In this document: in pieces, positions 23,847 through 32,979 of the stretch | Layout: each line of letters starts with the position of its first letter | How positions within the stretch are numbered: the first letter of the stretch is position 1 | Assembly: GCA_016926115.1 (NCBI GenBank) | Contig: JAFGPF010000072.1 | Span: 1-36,068, forward strand | Length of the DNA stretch: 36,068 nucleotides | DNA from: Dehalococcoidales bacterium | Lineage (GTDB): Bacteria; Chloroflexota; Dehalococcoidia; Dehalococcoidales; RBG-16-60-22 | Reading direction: 5' to 3' | Position numbers and translations under genes: made by a program | Notes under the pieces: generated by a model | The model's input: only the letters and a program-made list of their open reading frames with translations | What the model was told of the DNA's origin: nothing | The model's database searches: none

Positions 23847-24482
23847 TCAAGCCAGGTCATTTTTAGATTGCTTAACGTGGCGGTAGATATAGAAGACGAT
23901 GAGCGCCAGTATTATCGCGATGAATAGCGGGTCGAACGGACGCATGGCGTCGCGCAGCTTCTCCCAGTGTTCTCCCATCATATAACCGCCGTAAGCCAGT
24001 CCCGCGCTCCAGATAAAGGAGCCGATGAGCGTATAGGCCAGGAACCTGTAAATATTCATCCTGGCGATGCCCGCCGGCAGGCTGATGTAAGTGCGTATCA
24101 CCGGCAGCAGGCGTGAGACGAAGACTATCCAGTTGCCCCTTTTAGAGAACCATCTGTCCGCTGTATCCAGGTCGTGGCGGGATATCAGGATGTATTTTCC
24201 ATATCTATCCAGCAGGGGGCGGCCTGCCCACATACCGACGAGGTAGGCGATGACCGAGCCGATGGTATTGCCCAGGGCGCCGTAGCCGCCCGCCGCCAGC
24301 ACGTACACGGCGGAATGGCCCTGCTTCTTGATGAGCATCCAGCCAGCAAGGGGCATGATAAGCTCGCTGGGGAAGGGGATACAGGCGCTTTCGATAGCCA
24401 TGAGGGCGACCACTCCCGGCCACTGGAGTAAATCATAGGTAGCCGCGATGAAGTCGAGTATCCATTGTTCGGCGCCTGTCAC
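23847..24482 (-). CDS. DedA-family membrane protein
   Basis: Polytopic inner-membrane protein of the DedA/SNARE-associated (VTT) family, linked to undecaprenyl phosphate or lipid handling and envelope homeostasis. Typical signatures are ESACIPFPSELIMPLAGWML, GNTIGSVIAYLVG, FSKRGNWIVFVSRLLPVIRTYISLPAG (the conserved arginine/proline segment) and MNIYRFLAYTLIGSFIW, with a final hydrophobic helix and a short basic tail. The GTG at 24480-24482 is chosen as start: TTGACG and TACACT (18-nt spacer) end 6 nt before it and there is no ribosome binding site. The longer frame would start at a TTG (24516-24518) that is part of that -35 box. Confidence 0.87.
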   Translation of the reverse strand: MTGAEQWILDFIAATYDLLQWPGVVALMAIESACIPFPSELIMPLAGWMLIKKQGHSAVYVLAAGGYGALGNTIGSVIAYLVGMWAGRPLLDRYGKYILISRHDLDTADRWFSKRGNWIVFVSRLLPVIRTYISLPAGIARMNIYRFLAYTLIGSFIWSAGLAYGGYMMGEHWEKLRDAMRPFDPLFIAIILALIVFYIYRHVKQSKNDLA

Positions 24483-24488
24483 GTTGCG

Positions 24489-24518
24489 AGTGTAGCAAAG
24501 GTATGCCGATACCGTCAA
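24489..24518 (-). promoter_or_regulatory. Promoter of the DedA gene, probably leaderless
   Basis: Read leftwards: TTGACG (24513-24518), an 18-nt spacer and TACACT (24489-24494), then six bases and a GTG codon. The transcript would begin at or beside the start codon. Confidence 0.5.
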
Positions 24519-24554
24519 GCTGACTTGTCGGCGGGGTCACGGTGTGCCTTCAGC

Positions 24555-24584
24555 TTGACAATTATTCATTTACATTGTTACTAT
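24555..24584 (+). promoter_or_regulatory. Promoter for dxs
   Basis: TTGACA at 24555-24560, an 18-nt spacer and TACTAT at 24579-24584, giving a leader of about 30 nt. A second -10-like TATAAA at 24611-24616 lies too close to the ATG for a normal leader. Confidence 0.55.
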
Positions 24585-24620
24585 TGATATTAGTGCCCCA
24601 TACCTCTCATTATAAAGGCT

Positions 24621-26525
24621 ATGCCGAGATTGCTGGATAAAATCGATAGTCCCGCCGACCTGAAAGGATTATCGTTGGCGGAACTGGAAGAACTGGCTGC
24701 CGAGCTCAGACAGGAAATCATTACCACCGTCACCACCACCGGCGGTCACCTGGCTTCCAACCTGGGAGTCGTCGAACTCACTATTGCCCTCCACCGCGTT
24801 TTCAACAGCCCCAGGGACAAGATTATCTGGGACGTGGGCCATCAGAGTTACGTCCACAAGCTGCTGACCGGACGCCGGAACGAGTTCGATTCCCTGCGCC
24901 AGTACGGCGGACTGTCCGGCTTCACCTGCCGCGACGAAAGCGAGCATGACCCCTTCGGCGCCGGGCACGCCAGCACTTCGATTTCCGCAGCCCTGGGCAT
25001 GGTCGTCGCCCGTGACCTCTCCGGCGATGATTATCAGGTCGTGGCGGTTATCGGAGACGGGGCTATCACGGCGGGGATGTCCTTCGAGGCGCTTAATCAG
25101 GCGGGACACCTTGGCTCCAGACTTATCGTTATACTCAATGATAACGGCATGTCCATCTCGCCTACCGTGGGCGCCCTTGCCAAGGTGCTGAGCCGGGTTC
25201 GGTTCAACCCCAATCTGCGCCGGGTCAAGAACCGCGGTGAGAAAATCGTTACGGCGCTGCCCCGGGGCACGAACCTCTGGCAGTTGGGTCAAAAGCTGGA
25301 AGACAGGTTCAAAGAGCTGTTCATGCCGACCCCCATCTGGGAGGAACTCGGCTTTACCTATATCGGGCCCATCGACGGTCACAATCTCCACGACCTTGAA
25401 ATCGTGCTCAGCCAGGTAAGAGATTCCGCCAGTAAACCCACCCTCATCCATGTTGTCACCACCAAGGGAAAGGGCTATCGTCCCGCCGAGAGCAACGCGG
25501 TGTACTTCCACGGCGTACCTGCTAAAAGAGGCGGTGGTGGCAACGGGGAAATCCCGACTTACAGCGAGGTGTTTGCCCAGACGATGCTCCGGCTGGCGCG
25601 TCAAGAGCCGAAGCTGACTGTGGTCACGCCGGCCATGCCCGAGGGGAACTGCCTGAGTATCGTCGCAGCCGAATTTCCCGACCGCGTTTTTGACGTCGGC
25701 ATCTGCGAGCAGCACGCCGTGACCTTCGCCGCCGGCATGGCGACGCAGGGATTCATACCCGTCGTGGCGATTTATTCTACGTTCCTGCAGCGCGCCTTCG
25801 ACCAGGTAATACACGACGTCTGCCTGCAAAAGATACCCGTAGTCTTTGCTATCGACCGAGGCGGAATCGTCGGCGACGACGGTAAGACGCACCAGGGCAC
25901 GTTCGATATTTCTTATTTGACCCTGATTCCGGAGCTCATCGTCGCCGCCCCCAGGGATGAGAACGAGCTCCAGCACCTGCTTTATACCGCGGTAAAGGCG
26001 GGCAGGCCCATGGCGGTACGTTATCCCCGCAGCGCCGGACTGGGAGTAAAGCTGGACGAAGACCTCCATGAAATCCCCATTGGCGAAGCCGAAGTGCTGC
26101 GGTTCGGGGAAGACGTGGTAATTTTCGCCCTGGGAGCCTCGGTGGCTCCGTCGCTGGGGGCGGCTGGCATTCTGGCGGAGAAGGGCATCGAGGCTACGGT
26201 GGTCAACGCTCGCTTTGCCAAGCCACTGGATAAGACATTGATTACTGACCTTTCCGGTCGTATTAAACGTATCGTCACCATTGAAGAGAACGTACTCACC
26301 GGCGGGTTCGGCAGCAGCGTCAATAAGCTGTTACAGGAATCGGGCGGGGGTGATTTCCGGATAAGGAATATCGGCGTCCCCGATGAGTTCGTCGAGCACG
26401 GCACCCAGGCTGTCCTGCGCACCAGGTACGGACTGGACGCCGGGGGTATTGCGCGGCAGGTCATAGAGATGTTTCCCGGCTCCGTAACCGAAAAGCTGCC
26501 TGGCAAAGCTAAAACAGTGCGTTAA
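24621..26525 (+). CDS. dxs: 1-deoxy-D-xylulose-5-phosphate synthase
   Basis: ThDP enzyme joining pyruvate and glyceraldehyde 3-phosphate, the first step of the MEP isoprenoid pathway; its product also feeds thiamine and pyridoxal synthesis. The 634 residues are full length. Visible motifs: GGHLASNLGVVELTIALH and DVGHQSYVHKLLTGR at the N-terminus, the ThDP motif GDGAITAGMSFEALNQAG with NDNGMSISPTVG, then the second domain with VGICEQHAVTFAAGMA (catalytic glutamate) and DRGGIVGDDGKTHQG, and a C-terminal transketolase domain. The ATG has only a close AAAGG. The pgk operon follows on the same strand after 178 bp containing a terminator. It would supply prenyl chains for MenA. Confidence 0.95.
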   Translation: MPRLLDKIDSPADLKGLSLAELEELAAELRQEIITTVTTTGGHLASNLGVVELTIALHRVFNSPRDKIIWDVGHQSYVHKLLTGRRNEFDSLRQYGGLSGFTCRDESEHDPFGAGHASTSISAALGMVVARDLSGDDYQVVAVIGDGAITAGMSFEALNQAGHLGSRLIVILNDNGMSISPTVGALAKVLSRVRFNPNLRRVKNRGEKIVTALPRGTNLWQLGQKLEDRFKELFMPTPIWEELGFTYIGPIDGHNLHDLEIVLSQVRDSASKPTLIHVVTTKGKGYRPAESNAVYFHGVPAKRGGGGNGEIPTYSEVFAQTMLRLARQEPKLTVVTPAMPEGNCLSIVAAEFPDRVFDVGICEQHAVTFAAGMATQGFIPVVAIYSTFLQRAFDQVIHDVCLQKIPVVFAIDRGGIVGDDGKTHQGTFDISYLTLIPELIVAAPRDENELQHLLYTAVKAGRPMAVRYPRSAGLGVKLDEDLHEIPIGEAEVLRFGEDVVIFALGASVAPSLGAAGILAEKGIEATVVNARFAKPLDKTLITDLSGRIKRIVTIEENVLTGGFGSSVNKLLQESGGGDFRIRNIGVPDEFVEHGTQAVLRTRYGLDAGGIARQVIEMFPGSVTEKLPGKAKTVR

Positions 26526-26644
26526 TTTTATAATGCTTCCTGAAAAGGATAGGGGAGTGCGGCTGAAACTGATAGCTGAATATAAGGTCTGTCCTTCAGG
26601 TCCGGGCAAGCGGGTTGATAAAAGCCGGAAGCTCAATAATATAT

Positions 26645-26674
26645 CAGGCGTCTGAAACGGCGCCTGCTTTTTTA
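26645..26674 (+). terminator. Rho-independent terminator after dxs / in the pgk leader
   Basis: CAGGCG (26645-26650) and CGCCTG (26661-26666) with a 10-nt loop, followed by CTTTTTTA. It lies 30 nt before the pgk start, so it either ends the dxs transcript or attenuates a pgk leader starting near a TATAAT at 26529-26534. Confidence 0.65.
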
Positions 26675-26703
26675 TTAGGGTCAAATACATACAGGAGCGA
26701 TGC

Positions 26704-27906
26704 ATGAACAAGATGACGGTCAGGGACATCGAGGTTACCGGTAAAAGGGTGCTGGTACGCGTGGACTTCAATGTCCCTGTTGATGCCAAAACGGGAGCCA
26801 TCGTTGATGATAGCCGTATCCGGGCAGCTTTGCCGACTATTAAATATCTCACCGACCGTCATGCCAGGGTTATCCTGATTTCTCACCTGGGGCGGCCCAA
26901 AGGCAAGGTGGTCGACTCGCTGCGGCTGACGCCGGTCGCCCAGAGGCTTTCCCAGATTCTAGGGCAGCAGGTGGGCGTGGCGGTCAATTGCATCGGGCCG
27001 GAAGTGGAAAAGTCCGTGGAGACGCTGAAGGCCGGGGACGTGCTTCTATTGGAAAACCTCCGGTTTCATTCCGACGAGGAGACGGGCAGCCTGGAGTTTG
27101 CCAGGCAGCTGTCGCGTCTCGGCGATATCTTCGTCAACGATGCCTTCGGCACGTCGCACCGCGCCCACGCCTCCATCGGAGGAATCGGCCAGTTCCTGCC
27201 CGCTGTCGCCGGGCTGCTGCTGGAGAAGGAAATCAATACGCTGGGCGACTTGCTGGAGCACCCCGTTCACCCGTTTACCTCGATTTTCGGCGGCGCCAAG
27301 GTCAGCGACAAGGTCGCCATGCTGGAGAATATCATGGAGAAGGTTGACTGCCTGCTCATCGGCGGCGGTATGGCGGCGACGTTCCTGAAAGCCATGGGCT
27401 ATGAAGTGGGTAAGTCACTCGTCGAAGAAGAGAGCGTGGACACGGCCAAGGAGTTAATCGAGGAAGCCAGACAGCGCAATACGCGCATTATCCTGCCGGT
27501 GGACGTGGTTGTCGCCGACGATATTACAGATGAATCCAAAGGGGAGGTCGTCCCTGTTGACGCCGTCCCTGAAAATAAAAAAATCGTCGACATCGGGCCC
27601 AAGACGATTGAGTTGTTCACCGCCGAGCTAAAGAAGAGCTGGACGGTGTTCTGGAACGGGCCTATGGGCGTAGAGGAGATACTCCAGTTCGCCGTGGGCA
27701 CACGCAAGCTTGCTGAAGTACTCACGAAATTGAACGGCACCACCATCGTGGGCGGTGGTTCAACGGCGGAAGTAATCGGTGTCATGGGACTTGCCGATAA
27801 GGTAACCTTTGTTTCCACCGGCGGCGGCGCCTCGCTGAAATTCCTGGGTGGCGAGGAACTACCGGGTGTGGTAGCATTACGAGATAAAGGGAAAGCTAAA
27901 AAATGA
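26704..27906 (+). CDS. pgk: Phosphoglycerate kinase
   Basis: Reversible transfer of phosphate between 1,3-bisphosphoglycerate and ADP in glycolysis and gluconeogenesis. The 400 residues are standard. The N-terminal substrate domain shows RVDFNVPVD, SHLGRPKGK and NDAFGTSHRAHAS; the C-terminal nucleotide domain shows FGGAKVSDK, GGGMAATFLKA, WNGPMGVEE and STGGGASLKFL. AGGAG at 26693-26697 precedes the ATG. Its stop overlaps the apgM start (ATGA), which begins a coupled glycolytic block with apgM and tpiA. Confidence 0.96.
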   Translation: MNKMTVRDIEVTGKRVLVRVDFNVPVDAKTGAIVDDSRIRAALPTIKYLTDRHARVILISHLGRPKGKVVDSLRLTPVAQRLSQILGQQVGVAVNCIGPEVEKSVETLKAGDVLLLENLRFHSDEETGSLEFARQLSRLGDIFVNDAFGTSHRAHASIGGIGQFLPAVAGLLLEKEINTLGDLLEHPVHPFTSIFGGAKVSDKVAMLENIMEKVDCLLIGGGMAATFLKAMGYEVGKSLVEEESVDTAKELIEEARQRNTRIILPVDVVVADDITDESKGEVVPVDAVPENKKIVDIGPKTIELFTAELKKSWTVFWNGPMGVEEILQFAVGTRKLAEVLTKLNGTTIVGGGSTAEVIGVMGLADKVTFVSTGGGASLKFLGGEELPGVVALRDKGKAKK

Positions 27907-29108
27907 CCGATATGGGGCTAATTAAGGATATAGCTATATCAACACCGACCAAAATCGTGATGCTGGTCATCGACGGACTGGGCGGACTGCCCGACCCCGT
28001 TACCGGCAGGACGGAACTGGAGACGGCTCGCCTCCCCAACCTCGACGCCCTGGCGGCTAAAGGGATATGCGGCATGGCGGACCCCATCGCGCCGGGTATC
28101 ACCCCCGGCAGCGGACCCGGCCACCTGGCGTTGTTCGGCTACGACCCCGTCGAATGTAATATCGGGCGGGGTGTGCTGGAGGCGGTCGGCATCGATATCG
28201 AGCTTCAGCCGGGTGACGTGGCGGCGCGGGGTAATTTCTGCACCATTAATGATAAAGGTATTATCACCGACCGCCGGGCGGGGCGCATCTCCACGGAGAA
28301 ATGCATGGAATTATGCGGGCGCCTCGACGGTATGTCGATTGACGGAGTGGATATCGCGGTCTATCCGGTCAGGGAGCACCGCTTCGTGGTTATCTTTCAC
28401 GGCAGGGACCTCGCCGCTGATGTTACCGAGTCCGACCCCTCCCGTACGGGCGTCGCCGCGCTTGCGGTAAACGCTTTGAGCCCCGCCGCGAAGAAACTGG
28501 AGGATGTCGCCAACAAATTCGCTGGTAAATCTAAGGAAATACTGGCAGACCACCGTCCCGCCAACATGATTTTATTGCGCGGATTCGCCGGCAAACCGGA
28601 CTTCCCCTCCATGCAGGAAATATATAAATTGAACCCGCTGGCCATCGCCGTTTATCCGATGTACCGTGGGCTGGCGAGGCTGGTCGGGATGGAAGTCGCC
28701 AAGACCGGCACGACCGTCGAAGACGAGTTCGCTACTCTGAAGGAGTATTACGCCAGGTACGATTTCTTTTTCCTGCACGTGAAGTGGACGGACAGCGCCG
28801 GTGAGGACGGCGATTTTGCCCGTAAGGTGAAAGTCCTGGAGCAGGTGGATGCGGCTCTCCCTGGCCTGATCGGACTCGAGCCGGATGTCCTGGTGGTAAC
28901 CGGCGACCATTCAACGCCCGCCGTCATCAAGGGGCACAGCTGGCATTCGGTGCCGTTACTCATCTGTTCGGAGTATTGCCGCACCGACCCCGTAAAAGCG
29001 TTTTCGGAATCGGCTTTTATCACCGGGGGGTTGGGCGGAATTCGCTCCACGGATATCATGCCCCTGGCGATGGCTAACGCGCAAAAATTATCTAAATTCG
29101 GAGCTTAG
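27903..29108 (+). CDS. apgM: 2,3-bisphosphoglycerate-independent phosphoglycerate mutase, archaeal type
   Basis: Interconverts 3- and 2-phosphoglycerate. The 401-residue length and sequence fit the ApgM branch of the alkaline phosphatase superfamily rather than GpmI (~510 residues) or GpmA. Markers are MLVIDGLGGLPDPVTGRTEL with the first metal aspartate, PGITPGSGPGHLALFGYDP with the likely phosphoserine, FCTINDKGIITDRRAGR, and VTGDHSTPAVIKGHSWHSVP with metal-binding aspartate and histidines near the C-terminus. It overlaps pgk by 4 nt and is followed by tpiA after 12 nt, consistent with one operon. A homoserine kinase-like ThrH role has been discussed for distant relatives but is unlikely here. 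Confidence 0.92.
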   Translation: MTDMGLIKDIAISTPTKIVMLVIDGLGGLPDPVTGRTELETARLPNLDALAAKGICGMADPIAPGITPGSGPGHLALFGYDPVECNIGRGVLEAVGIDIELQPGDVAARGNFCTINDKGIITDRRAGRISTEKCMELCGRLDGMSIDGVDIAVYPVREHRFVVIFHGRDLAADVTESDPSRTGVAALAVNALSPAAKKLEDVANKFAGKSKEILADHRPANMILLRGFAGKPDFPSMQEIYKLNPLAIAVYPMYRGLARLVGMEVAKTGTTVEDEFATLKEYYARYDFFFLHVKWTDSAGEDGDFARKVKVLEQVDAALPGLIGLEPDVLVVTGDHSTPAVIKGHSWHSVPLLICSEYCRTDPVKAFSESAFITGGLGGIRSTDIMPLAMANAQKLSKFGA

Positions 29109-29120
29109 GAGTCTTATAAA

Positions 29121-29888
29121 ATGGCACGCACACCGATGATTGCAGGTAACTGGAAAATGAACACCACGGTCGGCGAAGCCGTCAAACTGGCGCAGGCGAT
29201 GTTGCCCGGGCTCAATGATGTAAAGGGTGTCGACAAGGTCGTGTGTCCGCCCTTCGTATCCCTGAAAGCGGTCGGGGACGTAATAAAAGGTAGCTCCGTG
29301 AAGCTGGGCGCGCAGAACGTATTTTACAAGGAAAAGGGCGCCTTTACCGGGGAAATTTCGACGGAAATGCTGGCAGGACTCTGCGAGTACGTGATTATCG
29401 GGCACTCGGAACGCCGGCAGTATTTCGGCGATAGCGAGGAAATAATAGATTTAAAAATCAAGGCGGCGATGGAGAGTATGCTCAAGCCTGTCTTCTGTGT
29501 CGGCGAGAGCCTCGAGGAGAACGAGGCGGGCAGGACGGAAGAGGTACTGACCCGACAGATAATGGCTTCCTGCGAGAAGCTGTACTTCTTCGGCGGTATC
29601 GTCATCGCCTACGAGCCGGTATGGGCTATCGGCACGGGCAAATCGGCAACGAGTGAACAGGCCGATAAAACTATCGGCTTTATCAGGGCGCTGATTCGTC
29701 ACCGGCACGGTAAAGAAATTTCCGATTCCGTCCGTATCCTTTACGGCGGTAGCGTTACGGCCGCAAATATCGCCGAATTGATGAAGATGCCGGAGATTGA
29801 CGGCGCTCTGGTCGGCGGAGCCAGCCTGAAAGCCGATGATTTCTTGAGCATTGCCCGGCAGGCCTCGGAAGTCCGGGGCGTCTCTTGA
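29121..29888 (+). CDS. tpiA: Triose-phosphate isomerase
   Basis: Interconverts dihydroxyacetone phosphate and glyceraldehyde 3-phosphate. The 255-residue TIM barrel has N10 and K12 in AGNWKMN, catalytic H95 in IIGHSERRQYF, catalytic E165 in AYEPVWAIGTGKSA (loop 6 follows) and the phosphate-binding ILYGGSVTAAN and ALVGGASLK. AGGAG lies at 29107-29111 before the ATG, overlapping the end of apgM. It is third in the pgk-apgM-tpiA block. Its end runs to within 5 nt of the preferred miaA start. Confidence 0.96.
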   Translation: MARTPMIAGNWKMNTTVGEAVKLAQAMLPGLNDVKGVDKVVCPPFVSLKAVGDVIKGSSVKLGAQNVFYKEKGAFTGEISTEMLAGLCEYVIIGHSERRQYFGDSEEIIDLKIKAAMESMLKPVFCVGESLEENEAGRTEEVLTRQIMASCEKLYFFGGIVIAYEPVWAIGTGKSATSEQADKTIGFIRALIRHRHGKEISDSVRILYGGSVTAANIAELMKMPEIDGALVGGASLKADDFLSIARQASEVRGVS

Positions 29889-29892
29889 CGGC

Positions 29893-30813
29893 ATGAAGCG
29901 TCTGGTCGCCATCGTCGGTCCCACCGGAATCGGCAAGAGCCGCCTGGCCCTTTACTTGGTGGGGCGTTTCCATGGGGAGATAGTCAGCGCCGACAGCCGG
30001 CAGGTGTACCGTTTCCTGGATATCGGCACCGCCAAGCCAACCCCGCAGGAACTATCCCTCGTGCCTCACCATCTGATAGATGTCGTCAATCCAGACGATG
30101 ATTTCAGTCTGGCGCTTTACCAGCGGATGGCGAACAAGGCTATCGAAGATATTTTCCGGCGTAAACGGCTGCCTTTCCTGGTGGGGGGAACGGGTCTGTA
30201 CGTTCGGGCGGTGCTGGAGGGATGGCAGGTGCCGGCTGTTTCTCCAGATTCCCAGTTCAGGTATAATATTGAAAAGCGGGCAGGGCAGGGCGGCGCCGAT
30301 GAATTGTACGAAGAGCTTGTAAAAATCGACCCCGAAGCGGCGCGGAAAATAGACCGGCGTAACGTGCGTCGTATCATCAGGGCGCTGGAGGTGCATGCCG
30401 GGGCTAATCAGCCTTTTTCCAGTCTTGGACGCAAGAAAGCCCCCGCTTTCAGTTCATATATAATAGGCTTGACCGCCGCCAGGGCAACGCTGTATCAAAC
30501 GGTCGATGCCAGAGTCGATTATATGATAGAGTGCGGCTTCGTGCGGGAAGTGGAAAATTTGCTTAAAATGGGGTATCATTTATATTTACCGTCCATGTCC
30601 GGTATCGGCTACCGGCAGGTCGGGCAGTACCTCAACGGCGAGCTTACGCTGGACGCGGCGGTAAACAAGATAAAAACGGAAACGCACCGTTTTATCCGGC
30701 ACCAGTACGCCTGGTTCCGGCTGGCGGACGAGAAAATACACTGGTTCGATGTCGAGAACCGGAGTGATGAAGACATGGCGAAGGAACTGGAAGGGTTTCT
30801 AAAGAGCGAATAG
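29893..30813 (+). CDS. miaA: tRNA dimethylallyltransferase
   Basis: Transfers a dimethylallyl group to N6 of A37 in tRNAs reading UNN codons. The 306-residue form has the P-loop GPTGIGKSRLAL at about residues 10-21, SADSRQVYRFLDIGTAKPT (tRNA/active-site loop), VGGTGLYVRAVLEGW, RRNVRRIIRALEV and the C-terminal HRFIRHQYAWFR. The frame is open from 29851 inside tpiA; ATG 29893 is preferred because the protein then starts MKRLVAIVGPTG, as in the family. It uses the isoprenoid donor made via the Dxs pathway. No strong ribosome binding site is seen, so translation may be coupled to tpiA. Confidence 0.93.
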   Translation: MKRLVAIVGPTGIGKSRLALYLVGRFHGEIVSADSRQVYRFLDIGTAKPTPQELSLVPHHLIDVVNPDDDFSLALYQRMANKAIEDIFRRKRLPFLVGGTGLYVRAVLEGWQVPAVSPDSQFRYNIEKRAGQGGADELYEELVKIDPEAARKIDRRNVRRIIRALEVHAGANQPFSSLGRKKAPAFSSYIIGLTAARATLYQTVDARVDYMIECGFVREVENLLKMGYHLYLPSMSGIGYRQVGQYLNGELTLDAAVNKIKTETHRFIRHQYAWFRLADEKIHWFDVENRSDEDMAKELEGFLKSE

Positions 30814-30831
30814 CGGTAACGGGCAATAGAA

Positions 30832-31695
30832 ATGTTGAATTTCACCAAGATGCAGGGCGCCGCCAACGATTTCGTTGTTGTGGACGCGCGTGATATGGAG
30901 CGTGACTGGCCGGAGCTGGCGATAGCCGCCTGCGACCGTCATCTGGGTGTCGGCGCCGATGGTCTGGTATTGCTGCTGCCCTCCGATAAAGCCGACTTCC
31001 GTATGCGCATTTTTAACGCCGACGGCTCGGAAGCCGAGATGTGCGGCAACGGCATACGGTGTATTTCCAGATATGCCCTGGAGAAGGGGATTATTCGTTC
31101 TGATGTTAATGAGCTAACGGTAGAGACCATGACCACCGTTAACCGGATAAACGTGGAGCGGAAAGGCGGTAAGGTTACCCGGTTCTTTGCCGGCATCGCC
31201 AGGCCCGGGTTTGCCGCGGAGGAAATACCCGTAAAGGTACAGTCGGGAGATGGCGGGTTAGTTGACATAAATGGTATGCTGTGTTATAAGGTCGAGTTAA
31301 TCGGGACCGACCTCACACTCAATCTGGTGTCCATGGGTAACCCGCATGCCGTACACTTTATTCGGACGCCCGTAGCTGATTTTCCGTTGGATGCCTTGGG
31401 ACCGCTGGTGGAAAGACTGCCAGTGTTCCCCCGGCGGATCAACTTTGAGGTATCCCGGTTGATTGATAACAAACAAATTGAAGCACGTGTCTGGGAACGT
31501 GGCGTCGGTGAGACGATGGCATGCGGCAGCGGCGCCTGTGCCGTAGCGGTCGCCTCGAAGCTGCTCGGGTACACGGGCACCGAAGTGGATATAAAACTCC
31601 CCGGCGGTGTGCTGAACGTCGTCTGGGACGGCGAAGATGAGGTGGTGCTGGGGGGACCCGCGGAGACGGTTTTTGAAGGAATATGGCCTGATTGA
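30832..31695 (+). CDS. dapF: Diaminopimelate epimerase
   Basis: Epimerises LL- to meso-diaminopimelate for lysine and peptidoglycan synthesis by a PLP-independent two-cysteine mechanism. In 287 residues both cysteines are present: C71 in AEMCGNGIR and C231 in ETMACGSGACAVA. FTKMQGAANDFVVVD opens the protein and MGNPHAVHF lies mid-way, as usual. The start at 30832 gives the usual N-terminus MLNFTKMQG, though only a weak purine run precedes it. dapL follows after 10 nt, giving the last two steps of the DapL variant of the lysine pathway in adjacent genes. Confidence 0.95.
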   Translation: MLNFTKMQGAANDFVVVDARDMERDWPELAIAACDRHLGVGADGLVLLLPSDKADFRMRIFNADGSEAEMCGNGIRCISRYALEKGIIRSDVNELTVETMTTVNRINVERKGGKVTRFFAGIARPGFAAEEIPVKVQSGDGGLVDINGMLCYKVELIGTDLTLNLVSMGNPHAVHFIRTPVADFPLDALGPLVERLPVFPRRINFEVSRLIDNKQIEARVWERGVGETMACGSGACAVAVASKLLGYTGTEVDIKLPGGVLNVVWDGEDEVVLGGPAETVFEGIWPD

Positions 31696-31705
31696 GGTGT
31701 AACAG

Positions 31706-32890
31706 ATGAAGATAGCCAAGAGAATAGAACAACTGAAACCATACCTGTTTGTCGAGATAAACAAGAAGATAGCCGAGAAGAAGGCTAAGGGCGAGGAGAT
31801 TATCAGTTTCGCTATCGGCGACCCGGATATCCCGACGCCTGCCCATGTCATCGAAGGACTCTGCAAGGCGGCGCAGGACCCCGCCAACCACCGCTACCCG
31901 GAATCGGAGGGACTGCCGGAACTGCGCCGGGCAATCGCCGCCTGGTACCAGAAGCGCTTCAACGTGTCCCTCGACCCGGATACCGAGGTGCTGCCGCTGA
32001 TTGGTTCCAAGGAAGGCATCGGGCATATTGCTTTTTGTTTTATCGACCCCGGAGATACCGCCCTCGTGCCGGACCCGGCTTATCCGGTCTACGCCATCGG
32101 CACCGAGCTTGCCGGCGGTCGCCCGTACTATATGGCGCTCAAGGAGAGTAACGGCTTCCTGCCCGACCTGAATAGTATTCGCGACTATATCCTGGAGAAG
32201 ACTAAACTTATGTGGCTGAACTACCCCAATAATCCCACCGGCGCCGTCGCCGACCTCGATTTTTTCAATCGGGCGGTGGAGTTCGGCAGGAAGCACGATA
32301 TACTCGTTTGCCACGACGGGCCATATTCGGAGGTGGCCTTCGACGATTACCAGCCTGTTAGCATGATGCAGGCGGAAGGCGCTAAGGACATCGGCGTGGA
32401 GTTTAACTCACTTTCCAAAGCCTATAACATGACCGGCTGGCGTATCGGCATGGCGGTCGGTAACGCCACGGCAATCGGCGCCTTGAGGACGATAAAGTCG
32501 AACCTGGACTCGGGCATTCCCCAGGCTATCCAGTACATGGCAATCGAGGCATTGAACGGACCGCAGGACTGCATCTCCGAGCACAATAACATCTACCAGC
32601 GGCGGCGCGACCTCATCGTCGAGGTATTGACCAATATCGGACTTGAGGTCACTACCCCCAAAGCCAGCCTGTACGTCTGGGCGAAGGTCCCCGAGGGCTA
32701 TAACTCGGTGGATTTCACGGCTGACCTTCTCGACCAGGTAGGCGTGGCGGTAACCCCCGGAGTAGGGTACGGCAAGAGCGGTGAGGGATACGTGAGATTG
32801 TCGTTGACTATTGCGGACGCGGCATTGGTCAAGGGGCTGTCCCGCCTGTCCGGATGGCGTAATACGCGTCGCCTGACGCCGAAGAGGTAA
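31706..32890 (+). CDS. dapL: LL-diaminopimelate aminotransferase
   Basis: PLP-dependent class I/II aminotransferase converting tetrahydrodipicolinate directly to LL-diaminopimelate, bypassing the succinylase and acetylase branches. The 394 residues include [45 protein letters not shown] (cofactor aspartate/asparagine region), the PLP lysine K238 in [14 protein letters not shown] and a C-terminal carboxylate-binding arginine in [14 protein letters not shown] at 31694-31699 overlaps the dapF stop. Sequence resemblance to other aminotransferases of fold I is high, but the dapF neighbour strongly supports DapL. hflX follows. Confidence 0.92.
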   Translation: MKIAKRIEQLKPYLFVEINKKIAEKKAKGEEIISFAIGDPDIPTPAHVIEGLCKAAQDPANHRYPESEGLPELRRAIAAWYQKRFNVSLDPDTEVLPLIGSKEGIGHIAFCFIDPGDTALVPDPAYPVYAIGTELAGGRPYYMALKESNGFLPDLNSIRDYILEKTKLMWLNYPNNPTGAVADLDFFNRAVEFGRKHDILVCHDGPYSEVAFDDYQPVSMMQAEGAKDIGVEFNSLSKAYNMTGWRIGMAVGNATAIGALRTIKSNLDSGIPQAIQYMAIEALNGPQDCISEHNNIYQRRRDLIVEVLTNIGLEVTTPKASLYVWAKVPEGYNSVDFTADLLDQVGVAVTPGVGYGKSGEGYVRLSLTIADAALVKGLSRLSGWRNTRRLTPKR

Positions 32891-32979
32891 GTTTACATAA
32901 TCCTAATACCGGGGAGAACGTTATCACCAGGAACACGGTTGCCACCAGGTCCGCGACGGAAAAAGCCCTGCTACTGGCG

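Noticed and set aside
23663..23866. 67-codon frame across the tRNA
   Set aside because: It runs antisense over tRNA-Arg; the peptide resembles the common spurious translation of tRNA genes.
24669..26069. 466-codon open frame on the minus strand
   Set aside because: It is antisense to the intact dxs gene, has no family-like motifs and no promoter or ribosome binding site; it is a shadow of GC-rich codon use.
26545..26600. TPP riboswitch in the dxs-pgk gap
   Set aside because: GGGGAGTGCGGCTGAAA recalls the first TPP-riboswitch half, but the second conserved half (CTGATCTGG-type with a following AATGCCAGCG) is absent.
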